Assembly (NCBI GenBank): GCA_027028805.1
Contig: JALVHX010000102.1
Span: forward strand, 1-12,995
Length of the DNA: 12,995 nucleotides
Source of the DNA: Desulfurococcales archaeon
Lineage (GTDB): Archaea; Thermoproteota; Thermoprotei_A; Sulfolobales; Desulfurococcaceae
Direction of reading: 5' to 3'
Shown: one piece after another, positions 7,000 through 12,995 of the stretch
Layout: every line of letters starts with the position of its first letter
Position numbering within the stretch: position 1 is the first letter of the stretch
Notes under the pieces: generated by a model
What the model was told of the DNA's origin: nothing
Database searches by the model: none
What the model saw: the letters and a program-made list of their open reading frames with translations, nothing else
Made by a program: the position numbers and the translations under genes

Positions 7000-7557
7000 A
7001 TGGTACATATACCTCATGTGTTTACCGAGGTAGAGGTTCCAGAAAACGTTGATGTGAAGATAGAGGGTATGAAGGTTACTGTTTCGGGGCCTAAGGGCAC
7101 GCTTGTCCGCGACTTTTCACATGCACGTGGCGTGATCCTATCTCTTAAGGAAAATAAAGTTGTTGTAGAAGCATTCTTTGCCAATAGAAAGAAGAAAGCC
7201 CTTGTGGGCACAATAGCCGCACATATCAGAAATATGATTAGAGGCGTTACTAGGGGGTATAGGTATAGGTTAAAGATAATTTATAGCCACTTCCCGATAA
7301 CTGTTCAGGTAGATGAGGCAGCGGGCGTAGTTAGGATAAAGAACTTTCTTGGTGAGAGAGCTGATAGGATAGCTAAGATCCATGGCGATGATGTAAAAGT
7401 CCGTGTTGAGGGCGAGGATGTCGTGGTTGAGGGGATCGATAAAGAACATGTAGGGCAGACGGCGGCGAACATAGAGCTCGCGACAAAGGTTAAGGATAAA
7501 GATCGTCGCGTATTCGCCGATGGAATATATCTGTATGATTGGGGTGAAGAAGAATGA
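7000..7557 (+). CDS. rpl6: 50S ribosomal protein L6 (uL6)
   Basis: A 185-residue archaeal uL6, built of two similar alpha/beta domains and placed near the factor-binding region of the large subunit. Recognisable parts are VEVPENVDVKIEGMKVTVSGPKG in the first domain, IRNMIRGVTRGYRYRLKIIYSHFP at the junction and RIKNFLGERADR in the second. GGAGGTG at 6986-6992 precedes the ATG by seven bases. The stop overlaps the rpl32e ATG by four bases (ATGA). Confidence 0.97.
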   Translation: MVHIPHVFTEVEVPENVDVKIEGMKVTVSGPKGTLVRDFSHARGVILSLKENKVVVEAFFANRKKKALVGTIAAHIRNMIRGVTRGYRYRLKIIYSHFPITVQVDEAAGVVRIKNFLGERADRIAKIHGDDVKVRVEGEDVVVEGIDKEHVGQTAANIELATKVKDKDRRVFADGIYLYDWGEEE

Positions 7558-8009
7558 GCATGGAGCCTAAGAAACTTGTAAAGCTACGGAGCCGGGTTAA
7601 GGAACATAAACCAGTTTTCCTACGCCATAACTGGTGGAAACACGCTAAGTTCCGCAATAAACCAGCGTGGAGGAAGCCTAAGGGAACTGATAACAAGATG
7701 CGTCTTCAGAGAAAGGGTTATCCGCCCATAGTCAAGATCGGTTATCGCGGACCAAGGGCTGCCCGGGGACTCCACCCCTCAGGCCTCATACCGGCTTGGG
7801 TAGAAACCTTGAGCGATTTCGAGGCTCTTGATCCGCGGTGGCACATAGTTTATATCTCGGGGAGGGTTGGTCTAAGAAAAAGGCTAATGCTGGAACGCTA
7901 TGCTGCCGAGAAAGGATTTAAGATAGCAAACACCCTCATAAAACAGGCGCCGTCTTTAGCAAGCGGTGTCAGTGAGAAAAACCAGGGCACGGGGGCTGAG
8001 GCTGGATGA
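7554..8009 (+). CDS. rpl32e: 50S ribosomal protein L32e (eL32)
   Basis: A 151-residue eL32, present in archaea and eukaryotes but not bacteria. The conserved centre reads FLRHNWWKHAKFRNKPAWRKPKG followed by KGYPPIVKIGYRGPRAARGLHPSG, which is diagnostic. GGTGA at 7543-7547 is six bases before the ATG that overlaps the rpl6 stop. The C-terminus after about residue 133 is a low-complexity Ser/Gly/Ala tail that varies among relatives. Its stop overlaps the rpl19e ATG. Confidence 0.96.
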   Translation: MSMEPKKLVKLRSRVKEHKPVFLRHNWWKHAKFRNKPAWRKPKGTDNKMRLQRKGYPPIVKIGYRGPRAARGLHPSGLIPAWVETLSDFEALDPRWHIVYISGRVGLRKRLMLERYAAEKGFKIANTLIKQAPSLASGVSEKNQGTGAEAG

Positions 8010-8458
8010 GCGATCTCACGTTGCAGAAAAGGCTTGCGGCGGATATATTGGGTGTAGGTGTTTCAAGGATAAGGATTAACCCTGATAGAATAGAGGACGT
8101 AGAGGACGCTATTACGAGAGAAGAGATAAGGGGTCTCATAAAGGATGGAGCAATATATGTTGTGCCGCCCCACACCAATAGCCGTGGTCGCTGGAGAATA
8201 AGGAGGGAAAAGAGGCGAAAAGGAAGAAGACGTGGTTATGGGAGAAGAAAAGGCGCAGCTACAGCGCGGACAGATGAGAAAGAGGTCTGGATGTACAAGA
8301 TAAGAAAGATGCGGCGTTATCTCAGGTATCTAAGGGATCATGGACAGATAGACAGGAGGACGTATAGGAGATTATATATGCTTGCCAAGGGCGGGGCGTT
8401 TAAGAGTCTCTCAAGCCTTAAGCATCATCTTCGCGAAAAGGGTATATTGGAGGAATAA
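8006..8458 (+). CDS. rpl19e: 50S ribosomal protein L19e (eL19)
   Basis: A 150-residue eL19, an archaeal/eukaryotic large-subunit protein with long basic helices that takes part in an intersubunit bridge in eukaryotes. The N-terminal domain begins LTLQKRLAADILGVGVSRI. The basic linker is RRGYGRRKGAATARTDEKEVWM, and the C-terminal helices hold KIRKMRRYLRYLRDHGQID and YRRLYMLAKGGAFKS. The ATG overlaps the rpl32e stop; the nearby GAGG at 7998-8001 is a weak, close ribosome site, so coupling to rpl32e probably drives its translation. Confidence 0.97.
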   Translation: MSDLTLQKRLAADILGVGVSRIRINPDRIEDVEDAITREEIRGLIKDGAIYVVPPHTNSRGRWRIRREKRRKGRRRGYGRRKGAATARTDEKEVWMYKIRKMRRYLRYLRDHGQIDRRTYRRLYMLAKGGAFKSLSSLKHHLREKGILEE

Positions 8459-8485
8459 ACGGGCTAAGACAAGGGTGAGCGTGCT

Positions 8486-9103
8486 TTGGCGAGAGGGCCA
8501 CGGTACAAGGTTCCGAGAAGAAGGAGGCGGGAGGGGAAAACCAACTATTATAAGAGGTATCGTATGATACTCTCGGGTAAGCCTAGATTTGTTGTAAGGA
8601 AGACGCTTAACCATGTCATAGTCCAGATTATACGCGCTGAGCCGCAGGGAGATGTAACTGTAGCTGCGGCGCATAGTAGGGAGCTTGCGAAGAGATATGG
8701 ATGGCGTGGTGGCTTGGCTAACACTCCTGCGGCTTATCTAACAGGCCTCCTCGCGGCTCTTCGGGCTAAGAGGGCCGGCATCACTGTAGCGGCTCCCGAC
8801 ATTGGCCTGCACAAGCCTACGCGTGGCGCGATTGTATTTGCCGCGATAAAGGCGGCTAATGACGCTGGGCTCAGTGTGCCTGTGTCCGACGAGGTTGTTC
8901 CCTCGGATGATAGGATCCGGGGCGAACATATAGCCTCGTGGGCGTCTCTTTTGAAGGAGAACTCTGAGGCTTATGAGAGAATGTTCTCGAGATACTTGGC
9001 TAGGGGACTTGAGCCCGAGAGTCTTCCCGCGCACTTCGAGGAGGTGCGTAACCGTATATTAGGCGAATATAGTGATGTATACGGGGAGGGTGGTGGTAAA
9101 TGA
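8486..9103 (+). CDS. rpl18: 50S ribosomal protein L18 (uL18)
   Basis: A 205-residue archaeal uL18, the main 5S rRNA-binding protein, working with uL5 encoded upstream. The N-terminus [24 protein letters not shown] and the segments [29 protein letters not shown] and [19 protein letters not shown] are family-specific. The start is a TTG, supported by AGGGTGA at 8472-8478 seven bases upstream; starting at the next ATG would remove the conserved basic N-terminus. The stop overlaps the rps5 ATG. Confidence 0.97.
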   Translation: MARGPRYKVPRRRRREGKTNYYKRYRMILSGKPRFVVRKTLNHVIVQIIRAEPQGDVTVAAAHSRELAKRYGWRGGLANTPAAYLTGLLAALRAKRAGITVAAPDIGLHKPTRGAIVFAAIKAANDAGLSVPVSDEVVPSDDRIRGEHIASWASLLKENSEAYERMFSRYLARGLEPESLPAHFEEVRNRILGEYSDVYGEGGGK

Positions 9104-9741
9104 GCTACAGGGCTGTTGACAAAGAGGCCCTAGAAAACTGGGTTCCGAGAACACGTGTTGGTAGACTCGTTTATGAGGGCAAGATAACGAGCCTTAAAGA
9201 AATATTTGATCGTAATCTACCGCTTCTGGAGCCGGAGATAGTGGATTATTTGATGCCTGATCTCAAATATGAGAGGCTAGATGTCAACCTTGTCCAGAAA
9301 CAGACAGATGCCGGTGAGCGCTCTAGGTTTAGGGTAGTCGTGGTTGTAGGCAACGAGGATGGATTTGTGGGTATAGGAAGCGGTAAAGCTCGCCAGTATC
9401 TTGTGGCCCTTCAGAAGGCTGTTCGTAACGCGAAGCTCAACATAGTACCTGTTCGCCGAGGATGTGGTAGCTGGGAGTGCGGTTGTGGAGAACCCCATAG
9501 TGTTCCGTTTCAGGTCCGCGGAAAGTCGGGAAGCGTCGTGGTTATACTTAAACCGGCGCCTAAGGGCACCGGCCTCGTCGCTGGCGATGTAGCTAAAAAG
9601 GTTTTGAAGATGGCCGGGATTAAGGATGTATGGACACAGAGTTTCGGCGAGACAAGGACGACGCTTAACTTTGCTAAGGCTGTTGTGAACGCGCTAAGGA
9701 ATACATATAAGTTCGTCACACCTTATGACTGGGCGCGGTAG
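9100..9741 (+). CDS. rps5: 30S ribosomal protein S5 (uS5)
   Basis: A 213-residue archaeal uS5 (eukaryotic S2), part of the mRNA entry channel and important for decoding accuracy. The double-stranded RNA-binding-like domain contains [22 protein letters not shown] Cys/His group follows in [19 protein letters not shown] (Cys122, Cys127, Cys129, His133), the archaeal form that may bind metal. The C-terminal domain has [22 protein letters not shown], then [19 protein letters not shown]. The ATG overlaps the rpl18 stop and follows GGAGGGTGGTGG at 9085-9096. Confidence 0.97.
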   Translation: MSYRAVDKEALENWVPRTRVGRLVYEGKITSLKEIFDRNLPLLEPEIVDYLMPDLKYERLDVNLVQKQTDAGERSRFRVVVVVGNEDGFVGIGSGKARQYLVALQKAVRNAKLNIVPVRRGCGSWECGCGEPHSVPFQVRGKSGSVVVILKPAPKGTGLVAGDVAKKVLKMAGIKDVWTQSFGETRTTLNFAKAVVNALRNTYKFVTPYDWAR

Positions 9742-9755
9742 CAGGGGGAGCATGT

Positions 9756-10232
9756 ATGACGCTATACGCTATAATAAGGATACGTGGACAGGCTGATGTG
9801 CCGCCTGATGTTAGGAAGACACTTGAGCTCCTCAGGCTACATAAGAGATACCATGCGGTGATTTATCCGGCCGACAAGCCGGGTCTTGAGGGAATGCTTC
9901 AGAAGGCGAAAGACTGGATAACATGGGGAGAGATAGACTTTGACACCCTTGAGGCTCTTCTTCGTACTCGTGGCAGAGTTGTAGGCGATAAACCTCTTAC
10001 CGATAAATTCGTGGAAGAGAAGCTGGGGATAAGCGGAGGCATAAAATCGTTAACAAGGCTTCTCCTTGCGGGAAAAATAGAGTATCATAAACTCCATGGC
10101 GTCAAGCCTGTTTTCAGGCTTCATCCGCCACGCGGTGGCTTTAAGAGGAGTGTGAAAAAACAGTATGGCAACTATGGCGAGCTAGGCTATCGTGGTGGAG
10201 CGATAAATGATCTGATACGGCGTATGCTCTGA
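9756..10232 (+). CDS. rpl30: 50S ribosomal protein L30 (uL30), long archaeal form
   Basis: A 158-residue uL30. The ferredoxin-like core begins LYAIIRIRGQADVPPDVRKTLELLRL, and the archaeal C-terminal extension ends with HPPRGGFKRSVKKQYGNYGELGYRGGAINDLIRRM, matching eukaryotic L7 rather than the ~60-residue bacterial protein. GGGGGAG at 9744-9750 is five bases before the ATG at 9756. Another ATG at 9752 is out of frame and would give only 14 residues. It lies 14 bases after rps5 and 39 bases before rpl15, the standard archaeal order. Confidence 0.96.
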   Translation: MTLYAIIRIRGQADVPPDVRKTLELLRLHKRYHAVIYPADKPGLEGMLQKAKDWITWGEIDFDTLEALLRTRGRVVGDKPLTDKFVEEKLGISGGIKSLTRLLLAGKIEYHKLHGVKPVFRLHPPRGGFKRSVKKQYGNYGELGYRGGAINDLIRRML

Positions 10233-10271
10233 TCATTGGAAAAATATTTGGGTTGCGTGGGGTGTGCATGT

Positions 10272-10733
10272 ATGGTTGTGAGACGTAGAAAGAAGAGCCG
10301 AAAGCTCAGGGGTAGAACAAGAACAATGAGCTGGGGTAGAATAGGACAGCATAGAAAATCGGGTTCACGTGGTGGTTTTGGCGCTGTGGGTTATCAGAAA
10401 CATAAGAGGTTCTGGATGATAAAATATGCTCCTAACTGGTATGGGAAACATGGATTTACTCGTCCTCCAAGAATTGTTGCCGAGATAAATAGTATAAATG
10501 TGGGCGAGATAAACGAGATAGCCCAGTATCTGCTTTCAACGGGTAACCCGGTTAAGGAGGATGAAAAAATAATAATAGACGTAACCGAGCTTGGCTTCAA
10601 CAAGGTTCTTGGAGGAGGCCGTGTCACTGTTCCTATAAAATTAATAACGCCAAGTATTACCGAAAGAGCGCGTGAAAAAATTGAGAAAGCTGGCGGGGAG
10701 GTTGTATTAACATCTGAGCTTCATTCACAGTAA
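10272..10733 (+). CDS. rpl15: 50S ribosomal protein L15 (uL15)
   Basis: A 153-residue archaeal uL15 (eukaryotic L27a), a late-assembling large-subunit protein with a long basic N-terminal arm. The arm reads [18 protein letters not shown], then [15 protein letters not shown], the archaeal signature. The frame is open upstream to a TTG at 10236, but the ATG at 10272 fits the family N-terminus and has GGGGTG at 10259-10264 seven bases before it. An out-of-frame ATG at 10268 overlaps the start. It is the last ribosomal gene of the cluster here; a 440-bp AT-rich gap follows. Confidence 0.96.
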   Translation: MVVRRRKKSRKLRGRTRTMSWGRIGQHRKSGSRGGFGAVGYQKHKRFWMIKYAPNWYGKHGFTRPPRIVAEINSINVGEINEIAQYLLSTGNPVKEDEKIIIDVTELGFNKVLGGGRVTVPIKLITPSITERAREKIEKAGGEVVLTSELHSQ

Positions 10734-10789
10734 TTTTATTATTTATTTGAAAATATTTTCAAATATATAGTATTGTTTTCTTATATTTC
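10731..10789 (+). terminator. Probable U-tract terminator region after rpl15
   Basis: Starting at the rpl15 stop, the + strand is rich in T (TTTTATTATTTATTT at 10734-10748, TTGTTTTCTTATATTTC at 10773-10789). Archaeal RNA polymerase ends transcripts at such T-runs without needing a hairpin. The position right behind the last ribosomal gene supports this. The palindrome inside it may add to termination or may be a protein site. Confidence 0.5.
10744..10765. repeat. 22-bp perfect palindrome after rpl15
   Basis: The half-site TATTTGAAAAT (10744-10754) is followed directly by its exact reverse complement ATTTTCAAATA (10755-10765), with no spacer. It begins 11 bases after the rpl15 stop. A spacer-free palindrome of this length fits a dimeric regulator site; as RNA it would be an A/U hairpin. 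No regulator is identified. Confidence 0.6.
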
Positions 10790-10887
10790 AGCAAGCATGT
10801 ATGATACGTATAGTGGAGCCTAGGCCCTGTATTTGCTTCTTTATTTCTCCTATATAGCTACTTATAATCCTCGCTGTTAATACATAT

Positions 10888-10918
10888 GTATGATAATATA
10901 TTTTTATAGTATGATAAT
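10888..10918 (+). repeat. Tandem GTATGATAAT repeats flanking a TATA-like box
   Basis: GTATGATAAT occurs at 10888-10897 and again at 10909-10918, 21 bases apart start to start, which is two helical turns. TTTTTATA (10901-10908) lies between them. A shorter copy, GTATGATA, is at 10799-10806. This arrangement looks like a promoter with repeated protein sites, though no gene starts within 100 bases downstream. Confidence 0.4.
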
Positions 10919-11075
10919 GACATAAAAACATTACTAATCTTCAAAGTTTAGAAAAACTAAGTAGCTATGTGTATTTTATTTAAAGAAATATTGTATCATT
11001 ATTTTTCTATAAGGGTACAGGTAGAGTGTTTTGGGGCGGCATTATATTGCTTAGGGGATGCTAGCAGTACCTACG

Positions 11076-11126
11076 AGGTAAAACTATATAACCTATCCCA
11101 AGTATTCCCTAGTAGAGAAACTATAT
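11076..11126 (+). promoter_or_regulatory. Candidate secY promoter(s)
   Basis: AAACTATAT occurs twice, at 11081-11089 and 11118-11126. The first lies in AGGTAAAACTATATAAC, a good match to an archaeal BRE followed by a TATA box, and would place a start site near 11112. The second lies in GAGAAACTATATC, with a start near 11150. Leaders would be about 75 and 40 bases before the secY ATG. Which is used cannot be told from sequence. Confidence 0.45.
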
Positions 11127-11188
11127 CGATGCAGTTAACCTAGCTTTGTAAATAGATAAGGATACGGGCATATGTGGGTGCGCGGGCA

Positions 11189-12628
11189 ATGGGTGTGCTT
11201 GATCTAATGGCCAAGGCAGCTAATTATATACCGACAGTTGAGAAGCCTAAACAAAAACCCGGTTTGTATGAGCGCCTCTTGTGGACTGCCTTAGCGTTGA
11301 TAGTATATATGATCATGGCGAATACGCCGTTGTATGGTATTGAGACGCAGGGGCCCCAAAACATACTATTGGTACAGATAATATTTGCAAGTAATAGAGG
11401 TACGTTGATGGAGCTCGGAATAGGTCCAATAGTTACAGCGGGCCTGATCATGCAGATACTTGTTGGTGCAAAGTTAATTGATCTCGATATGTCTAATCCT
11501 GAGGATAGGAAGAAATTTACTGCTGCGCAGAAGACGTTTGCTTTAATCCTAGGAGCATTTGAGGCGGCAATGTATGTGGCGGCATGCCGCTACTGGCAGC
11601 CTACAGGGCCTAATATATTTCTAGACTGTAGCGGTACTCTTCAGCAGAGGCTGCTGGTGGGGATACAGTTGTTTCTAGCGACATATATAGTGATCCTTCT
11701 TGATGAGATGATCCAGAAAGGATGGGGCATAGGTAGTGGTGTCAGCTTATTTATACTTGCAGGGGTTTCGCTTAGAATGTTCTGGTATCTCCTAAGCAAC
11801 GTGCCCGTTGATCCAGCTAATCCGGGTTCCCCGCCCATCGGGTTCTTGCCATATCTTGTATATGTCTACCAGAACAGTCTCTCTTGGAGCGTTATAATGG
11901 CTAGGCGCATAGGCGGGGATCTAATAGGGCTTGTAACTACGTTGGCGATACTGCTCATACTGGTCTATCTTCAGGGTATGAAAGTCGAGATACCCGTCAC
12001 GTCGCCGAGGCTTCGTAGCATAAAGACTAAGGTTCCGCTGCAATTTCTCTATGTATCCAACATACCGGTGTTGCTTGTAGGTATATTGTACTCCGATATA
12101 CTAGTGTTCGCGTCTATATTCCGTACATATCTCAAGGATGTTGTGCCTAACACGGTTACGGATTTCCTAGCTAAATATGAGGATGGCCGGCTTGTCGGGG
12201 GCCTAGCATACTATTTATCGCCGCCGGGCTCATTCGTTAATACACTAGCTGATCCTATACACGCCATAGTATATGCTGTCAGCGTGGTCGTGTTGTCTGT
12301 TCTATTCGGCCTGATGTGGGTTGAGATATCGGGTCTAAGCGCGTCTGCACAGGCAGAGCAGCTTATTAAGTCAGGTATGGAGATCCCGGGTGTGCGCCGG
12401 AACCCTAAGATGCTTGAAGCTATACTTTCACGGTATATAACGCCTCTGACAATACTGAGCGCTATGATAGCTGGGACAATAGCTGTTACGGCGGATCTAT
12501 TGGGAGCATATGGAACCGGGATGGGCATACTGTTGGCTATAGGCATTGTGCAACAGTATTATATGATGATAGCGTATGAGAGAGCACTAGAGGCGTATCC
12601 GTTGCTAAAGAGGCTCATGGGTAAGTGA
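11189..12628 (+). CDS. secY: Preprotein translocase subunit SecY (Sec61 alpha)
   Basis: A 479-residue archaeal SecY, the channel of the Sec translocon in the cytoplasmic membrane, expected to have ten membrane helices. The N-terminus has the family motif YIPTVEKP (residues 13-20) before TM1 at about 30-50. The plug and TM2 region reads GTLMELGIGPIVTAGLIMQILVG, followed by NPEDRKKFTAAQK. The cytosolic loop with VEIPVTSPRLRS and VPLQFLYVSNIPVLL is a ribosome-docking region. The C-terminal GMEIPGVRRNPKMLE and final hydrophobic helices are typical. The frame extends upstream to a GTG at 11174, but the ATG at 11189 is preferred, with GGGTG at 11176-11180. It is separated from rpl15 by 440 bp, so it likely has its own promoter. 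Confidence 0.96.
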   Translation: MGVLDLMAKAANYIPTVEKPKQKPGLYERLLWTALALIVYMIMANTPLYGIETQGPQNILLVQIIFASNRGTLMELGIGPIVTAGLIMQILVGAKLIDLDMSNPEDRKKFTAAQKTFALILGAFEAAMYVAACRYWQPTGPNIFLDCSGTLQQRLLVGIQLFLATYIVILLDEMIQKGWGIGSGVSLFILAGVSLRMFWYLLSNVPVDPANPGSPPIGFLPYLVYVYQNSLSWSVIMARRIGGDLIGLVTTLAILLILVYLQGMKVEIPVTSPRLRSIKTKVPLQFLYVSNIPVLLVGILYSDILVFASIFRTYLKDVVPNTVTDFLAKYEDGRLVGGLAYYLSPPGSFVNTLADPIHAIVYAVSVVVLSVLFGLMWVEISGLSASAQAEQLIKSGMEIPGVRRNPKMLEAILSRYITPLTILSAMIAGTIAVTADLLGAYGTGMGILLAIGIVQQYYMMIAYERALEAYPLLKRLMGK

Positions 12629-12633
12629 GACCT

Positions 12634-12995
12634 ATGGAATTGACAATAGCTGTTTCCATAGGCCTAGCTTGTTCTTTTCTGGCGATTTCGTCTTCATATA
12701 TAATTATGCGCGTAAAGTATTTTCGTGAAGCGCTCTATGTTCTCGAGAAATATGGGTTCAAACAATTCCCACGCGACAAGAGAGGGTTAAGGAAACTAAG
12801 GAAGATAAAACCCGTAATAGAGAAGGCGCGGCGCCGCATGGCGGTTCTCTTCTTTGTCCACTTATCAATATTTGTTTTAGCATATAGCCTCATGGTAGCT
12901 ATTATATACTCGTTGATCCCGCCTGAGCATCTATTAGTGAAAATACCTGTCGCAATACCCTTGATCACGGGTAGGATTGATAACGTATATGTGAC
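12634..12995 (+). CDS. EMC3/TMCO1-like (DUF106, Oxa1-superfamily) membrane protein; 3' partial
   Basis: The frame opens at ATG 12634, five bases after the secY stop, and runs off the window end with 120 codons read. It starts with a hydrophobic segment (residues 3-25, LTIAVSIGLACSFLAISSSYII). A charged, basic stretch of about 43 residues follows (for example RDKRGLRKLRKIKPVIEKARRR), then a second membrane segment (about 69-94), then PVAIPLITGRIDN. Membrane helix, basic cytosolic hairpin and second helix, placed directly after secY, match the archaeal DUF106 proteins related to EMC3, TMCO1 and YidC/Oxa1, which insert membrane proteins. GTGA overlapping the secY stop may serve as ribosome site. 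The assignment rests on layout and position more than on invariant residues; the remaining helices lie outside the window. Confidence 0.72.
   Translation, partial: MELTIAVSIGLACSFLAISSSYIIMRVKYFREALYVLEKYGFKQFPRDKRGLRKLRKIKPVIEKARRRMAVLFFVHLSIFVLAYSLMVAIIYSLIPPEHLLVKIPVAIPLITGRIDNVYV

Larger units (their letters stand above)
10734..11173. other. 440-bp AT-rich intergenic region between rpl15 and secY
   Basis: No gene is supported on either strand. The first 60 bases are T-rich and include a perfect palindrome. The middle has a 12-bp palindrome ATACATATGTAT at 10880-10891, repeated decamers around a TATA-like box, and no tRNA-like T arm. The last 120 bases hold two BRE/TATA-like boxes and lead into secY. 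The base composition is clearly more AT-rich than the flanking genes. Confidence 0.7.

Noticed and set aside
8382..8567. A 61-codon + strand ORF bridging rpl19e and rpl18
   Set aside because: It overlaps two clear ribosomal genes out of frame, has no homologous look and no ribosome site.
10236..10271. N-terminal extension of uL15 from the TTG at 10236, giving a Cys-rich leader (CVGCAC)
   Set aside because: The extension has no good Shine-Dalgarno sequence and does not look like the family; the ATG at 10272 has a well-spaced GGGGTG and gives the conserved [14 protein letters not shown] start.
10801..10857. Short ORF (MIRIVEPRPCICFFISPI) in the rpl15-secY gap
   Set aside because: It has only 18 codons, no Shine-Dalgarno sequence and no family resemblance.
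11010..11110. Possible tRNA or C/D box RNA in the gap
   Set aside because: No GGTTCRANNCC-type T arm, no cloverleaf pairing and no C/D box pair could be found.
1..12995. CRISPR arrays, insertion sequences, defence genes or other mobile elements
   Set aside because: No regularly spaced repeats, transposase motifs or terminal inverted repeats were seen; the window is dense with housekeeping genes.

Overview
The window is a stretch of an archaeal chromosome carrying most of the S10/spc ribosomal-protein cluster, all on the + strand. It reads as a hyperthermophilic crenarchaeon (Thermoproteota, perhaps Desulfurococcales). The gene content is archaeal (S4e, L32e, L19e, the RNase P subunit Rpp29, long archaeal L30). 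Starts are preceded by GGAGGTGA-type Shine-Dalgarno sequences, TTG starts are used, Arg is mostly AGA/AGG and Ile mostly ATA. I cannot name the genus from sequence alone.

Layout. Positions 3-1547 hold the 3' part of a gene for a helical protein with a C-terminal von Willebrand A (VWA) domain; its start lies outside the window. From 1571 the ribosomal genes run almost without gaps: uS19, uL22, uS3, uL29, then a 138-bp AT-rich gap with a likely internal promoter. They continue with Rpp29, uS17, uL14, uL24, eS4, uL5, uS14, uS8, uL6, eL32, eL19, uL18, uS5, uL30 and uL15, ending at 10733. Many neighbours overlap by 1-4 bases (ATGA or TAATG junctions), the usual sign of translational coupling. uS14 (54 aa) is encoded at 6368-6532.

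A 440-bp AT-rich gap (10734-11173) follows uL15. It holds a 22-bp perfect palindrome, repeated decamers around a TATA-like box, and two BRE/TATA-like boxes before secY. secY (11189-12628) encodes the Sec61-alpha homologue of the translocon. Six bases later starts a membrane protein, cut by the window end, that looks like the archaeal EMC3/TMCO1 (DUF106, Oxa1-superfamily) protein. The end of the window therefore pairs the channel with a probable insertase.

Functionally the cluster supplies small-subunit head and body proteins (S19, S3, S14, S5, S8, S17, S4e), large-subunit proteins around the exit tunnel and 5S RNP (L22, L24, L29, L5, L18, L15 and others), one tRNA-processing subunit (Rpp29) and the membrane channel to which ribosomes dock. 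Most of it is conserved and ordinary. The least expected parts are the VWA gene sitting where rpl2 normally precedes rps19, the structured rpl15-secY gap, and a short SD-led ORF overlapping the rps8 start.
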